Assembly: GCA_018650845.1 (NCBI GenBank)
Contig: JABIFF010000003.1
Coordinates: 1-64,000 of the forward strand
DNA: 64,000 nucleotides
Direction of reading: 5' to 3'
From: Chloroflexota bacterium
GTDB lineage: Bacteria; Chloroflexota; Dehalococcoidia; Lucifugimonadales; Lucifugimonadaceae
The position numbers and the translations under genes are program-made. Shown piece after piece: positions 7,826 through 17,284 of this stretch (the stretch's first letter is position 1; every line of letters begins with the position of its first letter). The notes below the pieces were generated by a model. It was not told the origin of the DNA. It worked only from the letters and a program-made list of their open reading frames with translations, and searched no databases.

Positions 7826-9019
7826 TTGAAAATCGAAGCTATTGATCTCTTTTACGTCGCGCTCCCGAAAATTGAACGAGCAGCCGACGGTACGCAAGAT
7901 TCACTCGTAGTTCGAGTTCGAACCGACAACGGACTCGAAGGCTGGGGCGAATGCGATGCATCGCCACTAGTGTCGATGGCGGCATACGTGATGCCGATGT
8001 CACACTCGAACGTCATCAACATTCGAGAAGCACTACTTGGTGAAACTATCGATTCGCCAGAAGACGTTATTCGCCTTCGAAACAAAGCCGGCGAATACGG
8101 CCTAGATATTCAACAGCTCGACCACGCAGTAGCCGGTGCCGACATCGCTCTTTGGGACGTTTTAGGAAAACATCTCGGAGAGCCAGTTTGGAAGCTGATC
8201 GGCCACGACGCTTCGTATAAAAAACTTCCGTACGCCAGCGTTTTATTTGGTGATGATCCCGCTGAAACTCGTGCTGTTGCCGATTCCATAGTCGAACGTG
8301 ACTTTCGAGCCGCAAAATTCGGATGGGGACCTATGGGACGTGGATCACTTGCTGACGATATCGCTTTAGTACAAGCCGCTCGTGATGGACTTGGCCCCGA
8401 CGCGAAGCTAATGGTCGACGCCGGAGTTATCTGGGGCGACAACGTCGATGCAGCCTACGAACGCGCCGTCGCATTCGCAGATCTTGGCGTTACTTGGCTC
8501 GAAGAACCTCTTCGCACTGAAGAAGTGGGTGCATACAAGGAACTCAGCGACAGGGTTCGTGCCACCAACGTAAAAATTGGTGTTGCCGGTGGTGAAGGAG
8601 CCGACTTCTTCCGAGCGGCCGACGACATGATGGAGAACGCCGGACTAGACTTCGTCCAGATCGATGTCGGGCGCATCGGTGGCATCACCGAAGCCAAGCG
8701 AGTCGCCGACAAGGCGCACGAACTCGGCATCCAGTATGTGAACCACACGTTCAAGAGCCACCTATCAGTAGCGGCTTCGATTCACGTGTTCGCTGGATAC
8801 GAAGAGTTTGATCTGACCGAATACCCTGCCGGCGATTCAGCACTGATTCTTGGTCTCACCGCCCCCACTGGTATCTTCCGTGATTCAGACGGCTTCGTGC
8901 GAGCCGGTGATGAGCCGGGATTAGGCGTGGAAGTAAACCTCGACACCATTAACGAATTCCAACGCAACGTGAAAATCGAGATCGACGGCGAAGTGCTGTT
9001 CGAATCTGATCGTCCGTAG
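7826..9019 (+). CDS. Mandelate racemase/muconate lactonizing (enolase superfamily) enzyme
   Basis: The 397-residue protein starts at a TTG 4 bases after the previous stop. It has the N-terminal capping domain (about 1-125) and the TIM barrel with catalytic residues in order: Lys164 (AAKFGWG), metal ligands Asp198 (LMVDAG), Glu226 (WLEEPL) and Glu257 (VAGGEG), Asp280 (QIDVGRIGG) and His307 (YVNHTF). The Asp-His dyad puts it in the mandelate racemase subgroup, which contains acid-sugar dehydratases and racemases acting by Mg-assisted alpha-proton abstraction. Substrate unknown. Paired with the DHDPS-family gene it could form a dehydratase plus aldolase route for a sugar acid (inference). Confidence 0.92.
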   Translation: MKIEAIDLFYVALPKIERAADGTQDSLVVRVRTDNGLEGWGECDASPLVSMAAYVMPMSHSNVINIREALLGETIDSPEDVIRLRNKAGEYGLDIQQLDHAVAGADIALWDVLGKHLGEPVWKLIGHDASYKKLPYASVLFGDDPAETRAVADSIVERDFRAAKFGWGPMGRGSLADDIALVQAARDGLGPDAKLMVDAGVIWGDNVDAAYERAVAFADLGVTWLEEPLRTEEVGAYKELSDRVRATNVKIGVAGGEGADFFRAADDMMENAGLDFVQIDVGRIGGITEAKRVADKAHELGIQYVNHTFKSHLSVAASIHVFAGYEEFDLTEYPAGDSALILGLTAPTGIFRDSDGFVRAGDEPGLGVEVNLDTINEFQRNVKIEIDGEVLFESDRP

Positions 9020-9330
9020 TTCAGAACCAGCGATCCGGTCTGCGCCTGCCTCAATATTTCTGTGGCAACATCCACCCTCGTCTGACCCCTTCGCCTCACA
9101 ACCAATCTCCGCTCGTCCCGCGAACCAACCGACATCCATAGTTGACGCACCCCCTCCGCGTTCATAGAATTCGTTGGCTAGCACTCTAAGCCCGCGACTG
9201 CTAACAGTCGGCAAGGTCGAGTGCTAATCATGAAATCGGCGATATTTGAACTCAAAACAGTGTGTCCGCATTGTTCCAACATGTTCGATCAATCCGTTTT
9301 AGCGCGTGACAACTAAGGAGAAAAAACTCA
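9020..9330. other. Upstream region of groESL
   Basis: No gene is supported. The first 150 bases show nothing clear. The distal half carries the double CIRCE-like operator and the groES leader with its ribosome site (AAGGAG at about 9316). Confidence 0.7.
9178..9227 (+). promoter_or_regulatory. Two overlapping CIRCE-like heat-shock operators
   Basis: CIRCE, the HrcA binding site, is TTAGCACTC-N9-GAGTGCTAA. Here CTAGCACTC-N9-GACTGCTAA (9178-9204) is followed by CTAACAGTC-N9-GAGTGCTAA (9201-9227), sharing the central CTAA. The outermost half-sites are the best matches (one mismatch and zero), while the inner ones have one and three mismatches. The position about 100 bases upstream of groES fits HrcA repression of the chaperonin operon. 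Confidence 0.85.
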
Positions 9331-9627
9331 GTGGCACTGAACCTCACACCGCTTGGTGACAGGGTAATCATCGAGCCTGCCGACGCAGAGGCACCAGCCT
9401 CAACTGGCGGAATCATCATTCCTGACACAGCAAAAGAAAAGCCCCAACAGGGCTCTGTCGTAGCAGCCGGCGCAGGCCGAACTACCGACGACGGCACTGT
9501 CGTAGACATGCCAGTTTCAGTCGGTCAGACCGTCATCTACTCGAAGTACGCAGGTACCGAGTACTCAGAAGGCGGAGTTGACTACCTCATCGTTCGAGAG
9601 AGCGACATCCTCGCAATCGTTGGATAG
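9331..9627 (+). CDS. groES: Co-chaperonin GroES
   Basis: The 98-residue 10-kDa chaperonin forms the heptameric lid of GroEL and starts at GTG with AAGGAG 9 bases upstream. It shows the family hallmarks LTPLGDRVIIEPADAE, the mobile loop ASTGGIIIPDTAKEKPQQG, GTVVDMPVSVGQTVIYSKYAGTEY and the end YLIVRESDILAI. It is the first gene of the groESL operon, 43 bases before groEL, under the overlapping CIRCE-like operators. Confidence 0.98.
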   Translation: MALNLTPLGDRVIIEPADAEAPASTGGIIIPDTAKEKPQQGSVVAAGAGRTTDDGTVVDMPVSVGQTVIYSKYAGTEYSEGGVDYLIVRESDILAIVG

Positions 9628-9670
9628 TTCAATCTCGAACTACCCGTCTCATTTTGGAGATATATAAGTA

Positions 9671-11305
9671 ATGGCAGCAAAAGACCTAAAGTTCAGCGAT
9701 GACGCTCGATCCCGTCTAAAAGAGGGAATCGACGTTCTAGCTGATGTATTGAAGTCGACACTCGGCCCACGCGGTCGAAACGTTATCGTCGACAAGAAAT
9801 TCGGACCTCCTCAAGTCAACTCTGACGGTGTAACCATCGCCAAAGAGATCGACCTAGAAGATCCGTTTGCAAACATGGGCGCACAGCTTCTCAAGGAAGT
9901 CTCAAAGAAGACTAACGACGACGCTGGTGATGGCACGACCACTTCAACTGTTCTCGCTCAGGCAATCATTGCTGAAGGCTTCAAGAACGTTGCAGCTGGC
10001 GCCGACCCAATGGCACTCAAGCGCGGTATGGAAATCGCAATGGCTTCGGTTCGAGAGTCGATTGCTAGCCAATCGACTCCTGTCGAAGGCTCCACTGAAA
10101 AAATCGCGAGCGTAGCGGTACTTTCATCTCACGACGATGAAATGGGCCAGCTGATTGCAAACGTAATGGAGTCAGTTGGTAAAGACGGCGTTATCACCGT
10201 TGACGAGTCAAAGTCTCTTTCATACGAGACCGAGTTCGTTGAAGGAATGCAGATCGACCGTGGTTTCCTATCTCCTTACTTTGTAACTAATCCAGAACAG
10301 CAGGAATCGGTTCTTAACGATCCTTACATTCTGATCACTTCGCAGAAGATTTCTGCAATTTCCGACCTTCTCCCAGTTCTTGAGAAGGTTCTGCAGACCA
10401 ACAAGAACATTCTTGTTGTCGCAGAAGACGTTGAGGGCGAAGCACTCGCTACTCTCGTTGTGAACAAGCTTCGTGGCACATTGAACGTCGCAGCCGTAAA
10501 GGCTCCTGGCTTCGGTGACCGCCGAAAGGCAATGCTCGAAGACATCGCCATCCTCACCGGTGGCACGGTTATCTCAGAAGAAATCGGTCGCACTATGGAC
10601 TCGGTTACTCTTGATGACCTCGGCAAGTGCAAGTCGGTCGTCGTTTCTAAGGACGAGACTACGTTTGTCGACGGTGAAGGCTCACTCGACGCTCTCGCAG
10701 GTCGTAAGGCAGAGATTGAGACACAGATCGCCGACACCTCATCTGACTACGACCGTGAGAAGCTCCAGGAGCGTCTTGCTAAGTTGTCCGGTGGTGTTGC
10801 AATCCTCAAGGTCGGTGCAGCCACCGAAATTGAAATGAAAGAGAAAAAACAGCGCATGGAAGACGCCCTATCGGCTACTCGTGCTGCTGTTGAAGAAGGA
10901 ATCGTTCCCGGCGGTGGAACAGTTCTAATCCGAGCTGCTGCTGGACTCGCTTCAGTCAAGTCAGACAACTCTGACGAGCAGACCGGTATCAACGTTCTAC
11001 GAGGCGCTCTCGTTGCTCCTATCAAGGTCATTGCTGCTAACTCCGGTTACGAAGGCGCAGTAATTCTTGAGAAGGTTGCCGATAACCCAGACAAGAACTT
11101 TGGTTTCGACGCTCACAAGGGCGAGTACGGCGACATGGTCAAAATGGGCATCATTGACCCTGCCAAGGTAACTCGTGCAGCAGTTGAAAACGCTGTTTCC
11201 GTAGCTGGAATGATCCTCACAACTGAGTCTCTGATCAGCGAGAAGGACGAGCCAATGCCAGCAATGCCGGCAGGTGGACCTCCTGGTGGAGACATGGGCT
11301 TCTAA
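9671..11305 (+). CDS. groEL: Chaperonin GroEL
   Basis: The 544-residue 60-kDa chaperonin has all diagnostic segments: [32 protein letters not shown], the ATP-binding [17 protein letters not shown], the apical domain, and [16 protein letters not shown]. The C-terminal tail is short and Gly/Met-rich ([15 protein letters not shown]). It folds cytosolic proteins in ATP-driven cycles with GroES. A GGAG ribosome site lies upstream of the ATG. The unit ends in a strong terminator. Only one groEL is present in this window. Confidence 0.99.
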   Translation: MAAKDLKFSDDARSRLKEGIDVLADVLKSTLGPRGRNVIVDKKFGPPQVNSDGVTIAKEIDLEDPFANMGAQLLKEVSKKTNDDAGDGTTTSTVLAQAIIAEGFKNVAAGADPMALKRGMEIAMASVRESIASQSTPVEGSTEKIASVAVLSSHDDEMGQLIANVMESVGKDGVITVDESKSLSYETEFVEGMQIDRGFLSPYFVTNPEQQESVLNDPYILITSQKISAISDLLPVLEKVLQTNKNILVVAEDVEGEALATLVVNKLRGTLNVAAVKAPGFGDRRKAMLEDIAILTGGTVISEEIGRTMDSVTLDDLGKCKSVVVSKDETTFVDGEGSLDALAGRKAEIETQIADTSSDYDREKLQERLAKLSGGVAILKVGAATEIEMKEKKQRMEDALSATRAAVEEGIVPGGGTVLIRAAAGLASVKSDNSDEQTGINVLRGALVAPIKVIAANSGYEGAVILEKVADNPDKNFGFDAHKGEYGDMVKMGIIDPAKVTRAAVENAVSVAGMILTTESLISEKDEPMPAMPAGGPPGGDMGF

Positions 11306-11335
11306 ATAGCCTTTGCTTTACAAAGCAATTTGAGA

Positions 11336-11368
11336 AGAGCCGTTCCAATTTGGAGCGGCTCTTTTTTT
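11336..11368 (+). terminator. Terminator of groESL
   Basis: AGAGCCGTTCC and GGAGCGGCTCT form an 11-position stem with one mismatch, a 5-base loop and a run of seven T. Confidence 0.92.
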
Positions 11369-11382
11369 GTGCCGTAAACGAA

Positions 11383-11420
11383 CTCCTTCTCCCAGCGGGA
11401 GAGGGTTGGGATGAGGGAGA
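11383..11420 (+). repeat. Dispersed repeat, family E copy 1
   Basis: TCCTTCTCCCAGCGGGAGAG followed by GGTTGGGATGAGGGAGA. The second half recurs inverted at 51259. Confidence 0.6.
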
Positions 11421-11451
11421 ATCGCCCGACTGCCAGCAGTACTCAACCCAT

Positions 11452-11477
11452 GTCATCCTGAATTCATTTTCAGGATC
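11452..11477 (+). repeat. Dispersed palindrome, family A copy 2
   Basis: GTCATCCTGAATTCATTTTC then AGGATC; same element as at 5041. Confidence 0.8.
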
Positions 11478-11549
11478 TATCGCTTACCTGAAACCACTGG
11501 CAATTCAACCAACCGCTTCCTACACCTACGATCACTCCTCTGAACGTAA

Positions 11550-11573
11550 TACCGAATCAAGTTCAGCATGACA
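11550..11573 (-). repeat. Dispersed palindrome, family A copy 3 (degenerate)
   Basis: TACCGAATCAAGTTCAGCAT then GAC matches the inverted consensus with several changes. Confidence 0.5.
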
Positions 11574-11621
11574 CCCGTGTACGATGTGACCATCTACCAG
11601 CAAAAGAACACAGGAGCCACT

Positions 11622-11831
11622 ATGGAACAGCGATCGTACTCGTGCGACAAGTGCAGCGGCACCACGTACAAAACCGGCGAAATCCGAACCACAGGATCAG
11701 GACTCAGCAGGTTCCTGAACGTCCAAAACCAGAAATACCAAACTGTCTCCTGCGAAAAGTGCGGATTCACCGAACTATTCCGACTCGATGGCTCAGGCTT
11801 CGGAAACGTAGTCGACTTCTTCACGAACTAA
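11622..11831 (+). CDS. Zn-ribbon nucleic-acid-binding-type small protein
   Basis: The track starts at 11568, but an AGGAG site 7 bases before ATG 11622 sets the start and gives 69 residues beginning MEQRSYSCDKC. Two Cys pairs (CDKC near residue 8 and CEKC near 46) bracket a basic, polar stretch, and the end is FTELFRLDGSGFGNVVDFFTN. This matches small predicted zinc-ribbon proteins of the DUF2082 type, whose role is unknown. It is a monocistronic gene followed by an unrelated methyltransferase. Confidence 0.8.
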   Translation: MEQRSYSCDKCSGTTYKTGEIRTTGSGLSRFLNVQNQKYQTVSCEKCGFTELFRLDGSGFGNVVDFFTN

Positions 11832-11884
11832 CGCCGACATTAATAGTCATTTCGTTCTCGAACCAACTGAACTAACCTCTCAGC

Positions 11885-12580
11885 ATGTTCACCAAAACCG
11901 CAAAGCAATACGACGCCGTCTACTCGTACAAGGACTACGAGAGCGAAAGCGAGCTCATTACGAAACTGATTCGTGAACGAGTGCCGGACGCCGATACCCT
12001 TCTCGACGTCGCCTGCGGAACCGGAAAACATCTCGAATACCTGAGCGAGTCTTTCACAAGCCAGGGCGTCGATCTCGACACTGAAATGCTCAAAATCGCC
12101 GAAGAACGGGTGCCAGATGTCACCCTCCACAACGGCGATATGTGCGAGTTCAACCTGAACTCAAAGTTCGATGTGGCATTGTGCCTATTTTCGTCAATCG
12201 GCTACACAAAAACCGTCGAGCGTATGGAGCAAGCCGTTGCAAACATGGCAAATCACCTGAACCCCGGCGGAATGCTTCTTGTCGAGCCGTGGCTTTCGCC
12301 TGAGGCATGGCTCGAAGGAAAAATCCATACAAACACGTACGAAACCGAGGAATTCATTGTCACCCGTATGATGGTCGCCGAGCCCATCGAACGAGGGCGG
12401 CTCGTACTCGAATACATGATCGGCGACTCCTCAGGTATATCTCACGTAACCGAAACCCACGAAATGGGCTGGTTCACCAACGACGAGTACTCAAACGCCT
12501 TCACCAAAGCCGGTCTCGAACTTGAACACCTCGAAGAAGGCCTCACAGGAAGAGGCATCTACATCGGTATAAAGCGGTAA
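11885..12580 (+). CDS. Class I SAM-dependent methyltransferase
   Basis: The 231-residue protein has a full set of Rossmann methyltransferase motifs: motif I LLDVACGTGKHLEYL, acidic beta-2 GVDLDTEML, motif II region VTLHNGDMCEFNLNSKFDVALCLFSSIGY, and LNPGGMLLVEPWLSPEAW. The SSIGY and EPW segments resemble sugar N,N-dimethyltransferases of the DesVI/TylM1 type, but this similarity alone does not fix the substrate. There is no pathway context: neighbours are a Zn-ribbon protein and a DNA-repair pair. Confidence 0.88.
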   Translation: MFTKTAKQYDAVYSYKDYESESELITKLIRERVPDADTLLDVACGTGKHLEYLSESFTSQGVDLDTEMLKIAEERVPDVTLHNGDMCEFNLNSKFDVALCLFSSIGYTKTVERMEQAVANMANHLNPGGMLLVEPWLSPEAWLEGKIHTNTYETEEFIVTRMMVAEPIERGRLVLEYMIGDSSGISHVTETHEMGWFTNDEYSNAFTKAGLELEHLEEGLTGRGIYIGIKR

Positions 12581-12796
12581 GTAGTCCTAAGAACGCGCCA
12601 AACTACGTTACCAACGGTTCTGTACTCGCGTGGTCACCCCCACGTAACTTGTAGGTGACAGCCCTCTCCTACTCATAGCTCTGAACAAGCTAAACTGCAG
12701 TAAGTGACAGGCTGATCTTGCATTCAGCGGGGAACTTAACCCGCTGACCACCACCCAAATGCACGAACCGGCCTATCAGTGAGTTAGCGCAACGAT

Positions 12797-14056
12797 ATGG
12801 ATTCTTTCCGCTTTGTACACGCGGCAGATCTTCACATCGATTCACCCTTTGCGGGTGTCGGTGACGCCGATAATCGAGTAGCGACCCGTCTTCGAGAGGC
12901 AACTTATGAAGCCTTTCAGAACCTGGTCGATCTTTGCATTAACCAAAATGCCGATTTCCTTGTAATCGCTGGTGACGTTTACGATGGAGCCGATCGTTCA
13001 GTTCGAGCGCAGTTGCGATTCCGTAACGGACTCGAAAAGTTGGCTCAAGCCGGTATCCAATCATTCGTAGTTCACGGCAACCACGATCCACTCGATGGAT
13101 GGCAGTCGTCGATATCGTGGCCAGAAGGTGTTCACATCTTCGGCGCAACTCCCGAATGGAAGAATTTTGAAAAGAACGGCGAAGTCGTTGCTGCCGTTCA
13201 GGGCATGAGCTACCCAACACGCGAAGTTACCGACAACCTCGCAACCCAGTTCGCCCCGCCTGAATCAGGCAACCTATTTGCAATCGGGCTCCTGCACGCT
13301 AACGTCGGAGCCAACGCAGCGCACCCCAACTACGCACCTTGCACAGTTGAAGACCTCTCAGCATCAGGAATCGATTACTGGGCGCTGGGTCACGTGCACA
13401 CACGCCAAACTCTCAAACGTGCTGCACCTGTAATTGCCTACCCTGGCAACACACAAGGTCGGCACCCCAACGAAACTGGAGCACGAGGTGCACTGGTAGT
13501 TGATGTTGATCCTTCAGGAGCTTCACGAAGCGATTTCGTTGCTCTCGACGTTGTTCGATGGGAACGAAGCGACGTAGATATTTCTAACCTAGAGACAATT
13601 GACAGTCTCGATTCTGCGATCAGGCAGGCCACCGACAATCTCAGTGTTCAAGCTGAAGATCGTGATGTTGTGTGTCGCTTGAACATCGTTGGCAGAGGTC
13701 CTTTGCACGAACAACTCGCAGCCGATGGCGCAGTTGAGGATCTTCTCGATTCAGTTCGAAACGCCTGGAACGCTAGCGGTTCGCCGTGGGTGTGGGTTGA
13801 GAGAATTACCGACTCAACCCGACCAGCAATCGATATCGAATCTCGTGCAAAACAAGATGATTTCTTGGGAGCCACTCTAAAACGTGCTCTACTTTCATCG
13901 ATCGAATCAGATGAAATCGAACGACTAACCGAAGTCGTATCAGACGTCTACACAGGTCGACGCAACGGCCTCGATAAGCCAAGCGATGAGCAGGTTTCAG
14001 CATGGGCAGAAGAAGCCCGCTGGTACTTGGCAGAACTGTTGGAGCAGAGCAAATAG
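12797..14056 (+). CDS. YhaO/SbcD-like metallophosphoesterase (DNA repair nuclease)
   Basis: The 419-residue protein belongs to the calcineurin-like nuclease family of SbcD/Mre11 and is closest in layout to YhaO. Metal-binding motifs are visible: FVHAADLHID (DxH), LVIAGDVYDGADRS (GDxxD), VVHGNHDPLDG (GNHD), LLHANVG and WALGHVHTRQ (GHxH). The C-terminal 150 residues form the partner-binding region. It is followed after one base by its ATPase partner, so the two probably form a complex that processes DNA ends or hairpins. The product is cytoplasmic. Confidence 0.9.
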   Translation: MDSFRFVHAADLHIDSPFAGVGDADNRVATRLREATYEAFQNLVDLCINQNADFLVIAGDVYDGADRSVRAQLRFRNGLEKLAQAGIQSFVVHGNHDPLDGWQSSISWPEGVHIFGATPEWKNFEKNGEVVAAVQGMSYPTREVTDNLATQFAPPESGNLFAIGLLHANVGANAAHPNYAPCTVEDLSASGIDYWALGHVHTRQTLKRAAPVIAYPGNTQGRHPNETGARGALVVDVDPSGASRSDFVALDVVRWERSDVDISNLETIDSLDSAIRQATDNLSVQAEDRDVVCRLNIVGRGPLHEQLAADGAVEDLLDSVRNAWNASGSPWVWVERITDSTRPAIDIESRAKQDDFLGATLKRALLSSIESDEIERLTEVVSDVYTGRRNGLDKPSDEQVSAWAEEARWYLAELLEQSK

Positions 14057-14057
14057 C

Positions 14058-17000
14058 ATGCGCCTAACAGGAATAAACATAGAAAACTTTGGCCCGTTCG
14101 CCGGACGTGAATTCGACGATATGTCGAATCGTCTCACGCTTCTACACGGTCCAAACGAAGCTGGTAAATCGGCTCTTCGTGCGTTCTTACGCTCGACACT
14201 GTTCGGCTACGTAACGAAAGCCGATCGCGCATCGTTACGCGATCTCTTCTTCTATAACCACTTCAAGCCAGAACCTGGCTCGGGTGAAATCTCACTCGTC
14301 ACATCGTCGGACACTAATTTCAACATTCACCGACGTGATGGCAAGAAGCGTGGTGAAGTAAGCATTACCGGTGATGCAACCGGTAGCGACGATCTGCTTC
14401 GAACTTTGCTCGGCGGAATCGACGCTGAGCTGTACACGAACGTGTTCTCAATCTCGCTGAGCGAACTTCAGGTAATCGAAACCCTGAACACTGATGAGAT
14501 TCGAGACAAGATTTACTCGGTTGGACTCGGACTCGCAAACGTCTCTTTGACAGACGCGAGAAACGAACTCGATGCTGAAGTAAAGAAGCTTCGCAGCACT
14601 ACCGGTCGCGCCGGCAGAATGTCGAAGAATCAAAAATATCTCACCGAACTTCGAACCAAACTCGAGGAAACTCGAAGCGGTAGCGACGAATACGCCGCAC
14701 TATCGAACAATCTCGAACAGCTAGTCGAAAATATCGATTCGCAAACTGCCGAGCTCGAAGATATGCGCTCTGGCATCGAACGTCAGAAGACGCTCGTCAA
14801 CATTCGAAAACCGTGGGATCGCAAGACTGAGATCGATCGACAGATTTCAGAACTCCCCGATAACGACACCATTCCTGAAGATGGACAGCAGCAACTCGAC
14901 AGCTTAGTCGAGCAAAAGACTGCACTCCAATCTCAAATGGACGATGGCGATCTTCGACAGCAAGAACGAAAGACTGAATCAGAAGCAGTCGGCGTTGTTG
15001 AAGCATTTACTGATGAGCAGCACGGCGAAGAAATTCGCAAATTGCTGATGGAAACCGCCTACTACACGAAGGCAGTCACTGATCTGCCTGTAATTGAGCA
15101 GGAGCTTGAAAAAGAACAGGCTCAACTCGATCGTGATCTTGCAGAACTCGGGTGGTCGGAACAAGCAGTAAGCAAGTTCGAAACTCCGATGGATCTCCAG
15201 TCGAACCTGGAATCTGCAGGTCGTGAACTAACGACAGCTCGACGCACATATCAAGAATCTGAACTAACAGTTCAAACTCGACAAGAAGACCGCGAGACAA
15301 TGGCCGACGAGGCATTAAAACTCGCCGGTGCTCGTGATGCTCTAACTGATGTACCAACTGAAATATCTGCCGATCTCGAGAAAAAGCGAGATAGGCTCTC
15401 ACGTCTCCGTGCTGCAATAGCAGACGCTGGTTCGATTCGTTCTGAGATGAATGAAGGTCAAAAGAACCTCGCCGATGCACTTGCCCAAACCGAGACTGAA
15501 GACATTGGTGGTTTCGTAGGATCAATCCTGCTTCCGATCACTGTCATCATCGTCGGTATTGCTTCGATGGCGTGGAGCTACATGCAGGCCGAGCTCTCTG
15601 GTGGACTTGCGGGTCTACTCGGTCTCTTCGCCGGCTTCATGCTAATCTCTCGTGCTCGTGCTGCTGGTGGATTCAAAATCACCATTCGCAAGCCAGCAAT
15701 CAGTGAAGCAAAAGATGTTGCAAACGTTCAAGTTGAAGAAATTCAAGAACGACTCGACGCTGTAACCAAAGAAATTTCAGAAATCGCTAAAGAGTTCAGC
15801 ATCAGCGACACACCGAACATTCGTGACGTTGAAGAGAAGGCTGGCGAACTCGATCGCTCGCTAGATCTTCGTCGACGATTTGAATCTGTATCTCGTGAAT
15901 TCGAGACTGCTGCTGCGCGACTCGCAACTATCGACACTCGCTTAACGGAAGCGCACAGCGGGCTAGCTCTCGGAGCAAACACGCTCGCCGATGTTCAAAA
16001 TCGTTGGCAGCTGCTGCTCGAACGATCTGAGCTACGAATCGACCTCGATCCATCTCAGGCTGCAAACGTTATGGCGAGCATCCGAACGCTCAAGAGCCAG
16101 CAACGCACAACTGCAAGTCTTCGCATGCGTGTTTCACAAATGTCTGACACCGCTGGTGAAATCGACTTCCGATTATCTGAAATTCTAGAAGCTGCGAGCT
16201 TGCCAGAAGCCCCTGCACAGGCAGGAACAGAGGCACTGAAAGATCTCGCCATGCGGCTGAAGGCCCACGACGAAGCTCTTGTTCGACAATCTCAAATTGC
16301 TGCTGAAATGGAAAACTGGACTGCTGAATTCGAGACTCTCGAAACTCGGATGTCAGAATTCGACGCCAAGATAGGTTCACTCCTAGAAAAGGGTGAAACC
16401 TTCGATCATGAAGAGTTCAAGGCAACCGCTATTCAAGTTCAGGAACGACGCGAACTCGAACGAAAGCTTTCCGAGCTTCTTGAGAACACACCACTTCTGA
16501 GCAGCGATGACGGCCAGTCGTACCGCGACGATCTTGTCGGAACACCGCACGAAGAAGCTGTCGCACGTCTGCAGCAGCTTCAAGACGAAGAGAAGCGTAT
16601 GCGCTCGGTAGTCGATGGCTTACACGTCGAACAGGGCAACCTACTTCGACAGCGAAGTGAATTTGAAAAATCAGGACAGGCACTAGAACTTCACTCGAAG
16701 ATCAACATGCTTGAAGAGAAGATCGCCCGAGACGCTCAGCGCTGGGCGGTTCTGACTATCGCCCGTGACGTATTCGAGCGAACTCGTGAAGAATTCCAGC
16801 AGGAACGACAGCCAGCGCTCATGCGTTCGGCATCCAAGTACCTGTCTGATCTCACGCTCGGTCGCTACACAAGCGTCAGAGCCGTGATTGGTGAGAAAGA
16901 CCAAGACCTCGAAGTAGTCGAGGGCGAAGGCCACACCAAGCGGGCGAACGAGCTGAGCCGAGGTACTGCCGAGCAGTTATTCCTCGCTATGCGATTTGCA

Positions 17001-17279
17001 CTGATCGAGGAATACGCCAAGAACGCCGAGCCAATGCCGGTCGTGCTCGACGATATCCTCGTAAACTTCGACCCTGAGCGTGCGAAGGCAGCTTGCAAGG
17101 TCATCATGGATCTCTCGGAGCGATTCCAGGTCATCTTCCTAACGTGTCACCCCGAGACTGAAGCTATGTTCAAGTCTGTGGCACCGACCGGCAAGAAAGC
17201 TCGCTCAGAAGCAATGAGCGTCATCGAGCTAACGAGCACGGCAGCTGCCGAACGGCTCACACTCGTCGAACCTGCGTAG
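14058..17279 (+). CDS. YhaN/SbcC-like AAA ATPase with central membrane hairpin
   Basis: ATG 14058, just after the yhaO-like stop and behind a GGAG, is the start (the ORF track begins upstream in error). This gives 1073 residues. The N-terminus has Walker A (LLHGPNEAGKSALRAFL). The C-terminus has the ABC signature LSRGTAEQLFLAMRFA and Walker B PVVLDDILVNFD. Between lie long coiled coils, interrupted near residues 480-530 by two hydrophobic helices (FVGSILLPITVIIVGIASMAW and GGLAGLLGLFAGFMLI). This is the YhaN layout, an SMC-like ATPase working with the YhaO nuclease. The hydrophobic pair could anchor it to the membrane (inference). Confidence 0.9.
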   Translation: MRLTGINIENFGPFAGREFDDMSNRLTLLHGPNEAGKSALRAFLRSTLFGYVTKADRASLRDLFFYNHFKPEPGSGEISLVTSSDTNFNIHRRDGKKRGEVSITGDATGSDDLLRTLLGGIDAELYTNVFSISLSELQVIETLNTDEIRDKIYSVGLGLANVSLTDARNELDAEVKKLRSTTGRAGRMSKNQKYLTELRTKLEETRSGSDEYAALSNNLEQLVENIDSQTAELEDMRSGIERQKTLVNIRKPWDRKTEIDRQISELPDNDTIPEDGQQQLDSLVEQKTALQSQMDDGDLRQQERKTESEAVGVVEAFTDEQHGEEIRKLLMETAYYTKAVTDLPVIEQELEKEQAQLDRDLAELGWSEQAVSKFETPMDLQSNLESAGRELTTARRTYQESELTVQTRQEDRETMADEALKLAGARDALTDVPTEISADLEKKRDRLSRLRAAIADAGSIRSEMNEGQKNLADALAQTETEDIGGFVGSILLPITVIIVGIASMAWSYMQAELSGGLAGLLGLFAGFMLISRARAAGGFKITIRKPAISEAKDVANVQVEEIQERLDAVTKEISEIAKEFSISDTPNIRDVEEKAGELDRSLDLRRRFESVSREFETAAARLATIDTRLTEAHSGLALGANTLADVQNRWQLLLERSELRIDLDPSQAANVMASIRTLKSQQRTTASLRMRVSQMSDTAGEIDFRLSEILEAASLPEAPAQAGTEALKDLAMRLKAHDEALVRQSQIAAEMENWTAEFETLETRMSEFDAKIGSLLEKGETFDHEEFKATAIQVQERRELERKLSELLENTPLLSSDDGQSYRDDLVGTPHEEAVARLQQLQDEEKRMRSVVDGLHVEQGNLLRQRSEFEKSGQALELHSKINMLEEKIARDAQRWAVLTIARDVFERTREEFQQERQPALMRSASKYLSDLTLGRYTSVRAVIGEKDQDLEVVEGEGHTKRANELSRGTAEQLFLAMRFALIEEYAKNAEPMPVVLDDILVNFDPERAKAACKVIMDLSERFQVIFLTCHPETEAMFKSVAPTGKKARSEAMSVIELTSTAAAERLTLVEPA

Positions 17280-17284
17280 TTATC

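Larger units (their letters stand above)
11306..11621. other. 316-base gap with terminator and three repeat elements
   Basis: No gene is supported; ORF 11350-11571 is built from repeat sequence. The gap holds the groEL terminator, a family E element (11383-11420), a family A copy (11452-11477) and a decayed family A copy (11550-11573). Confidence 0.65.

Noticed and set aside
11350-11571. 73-residue plus ORF after groEL
   Set aside because: Built from the groEL terminator and repeat families E and A.
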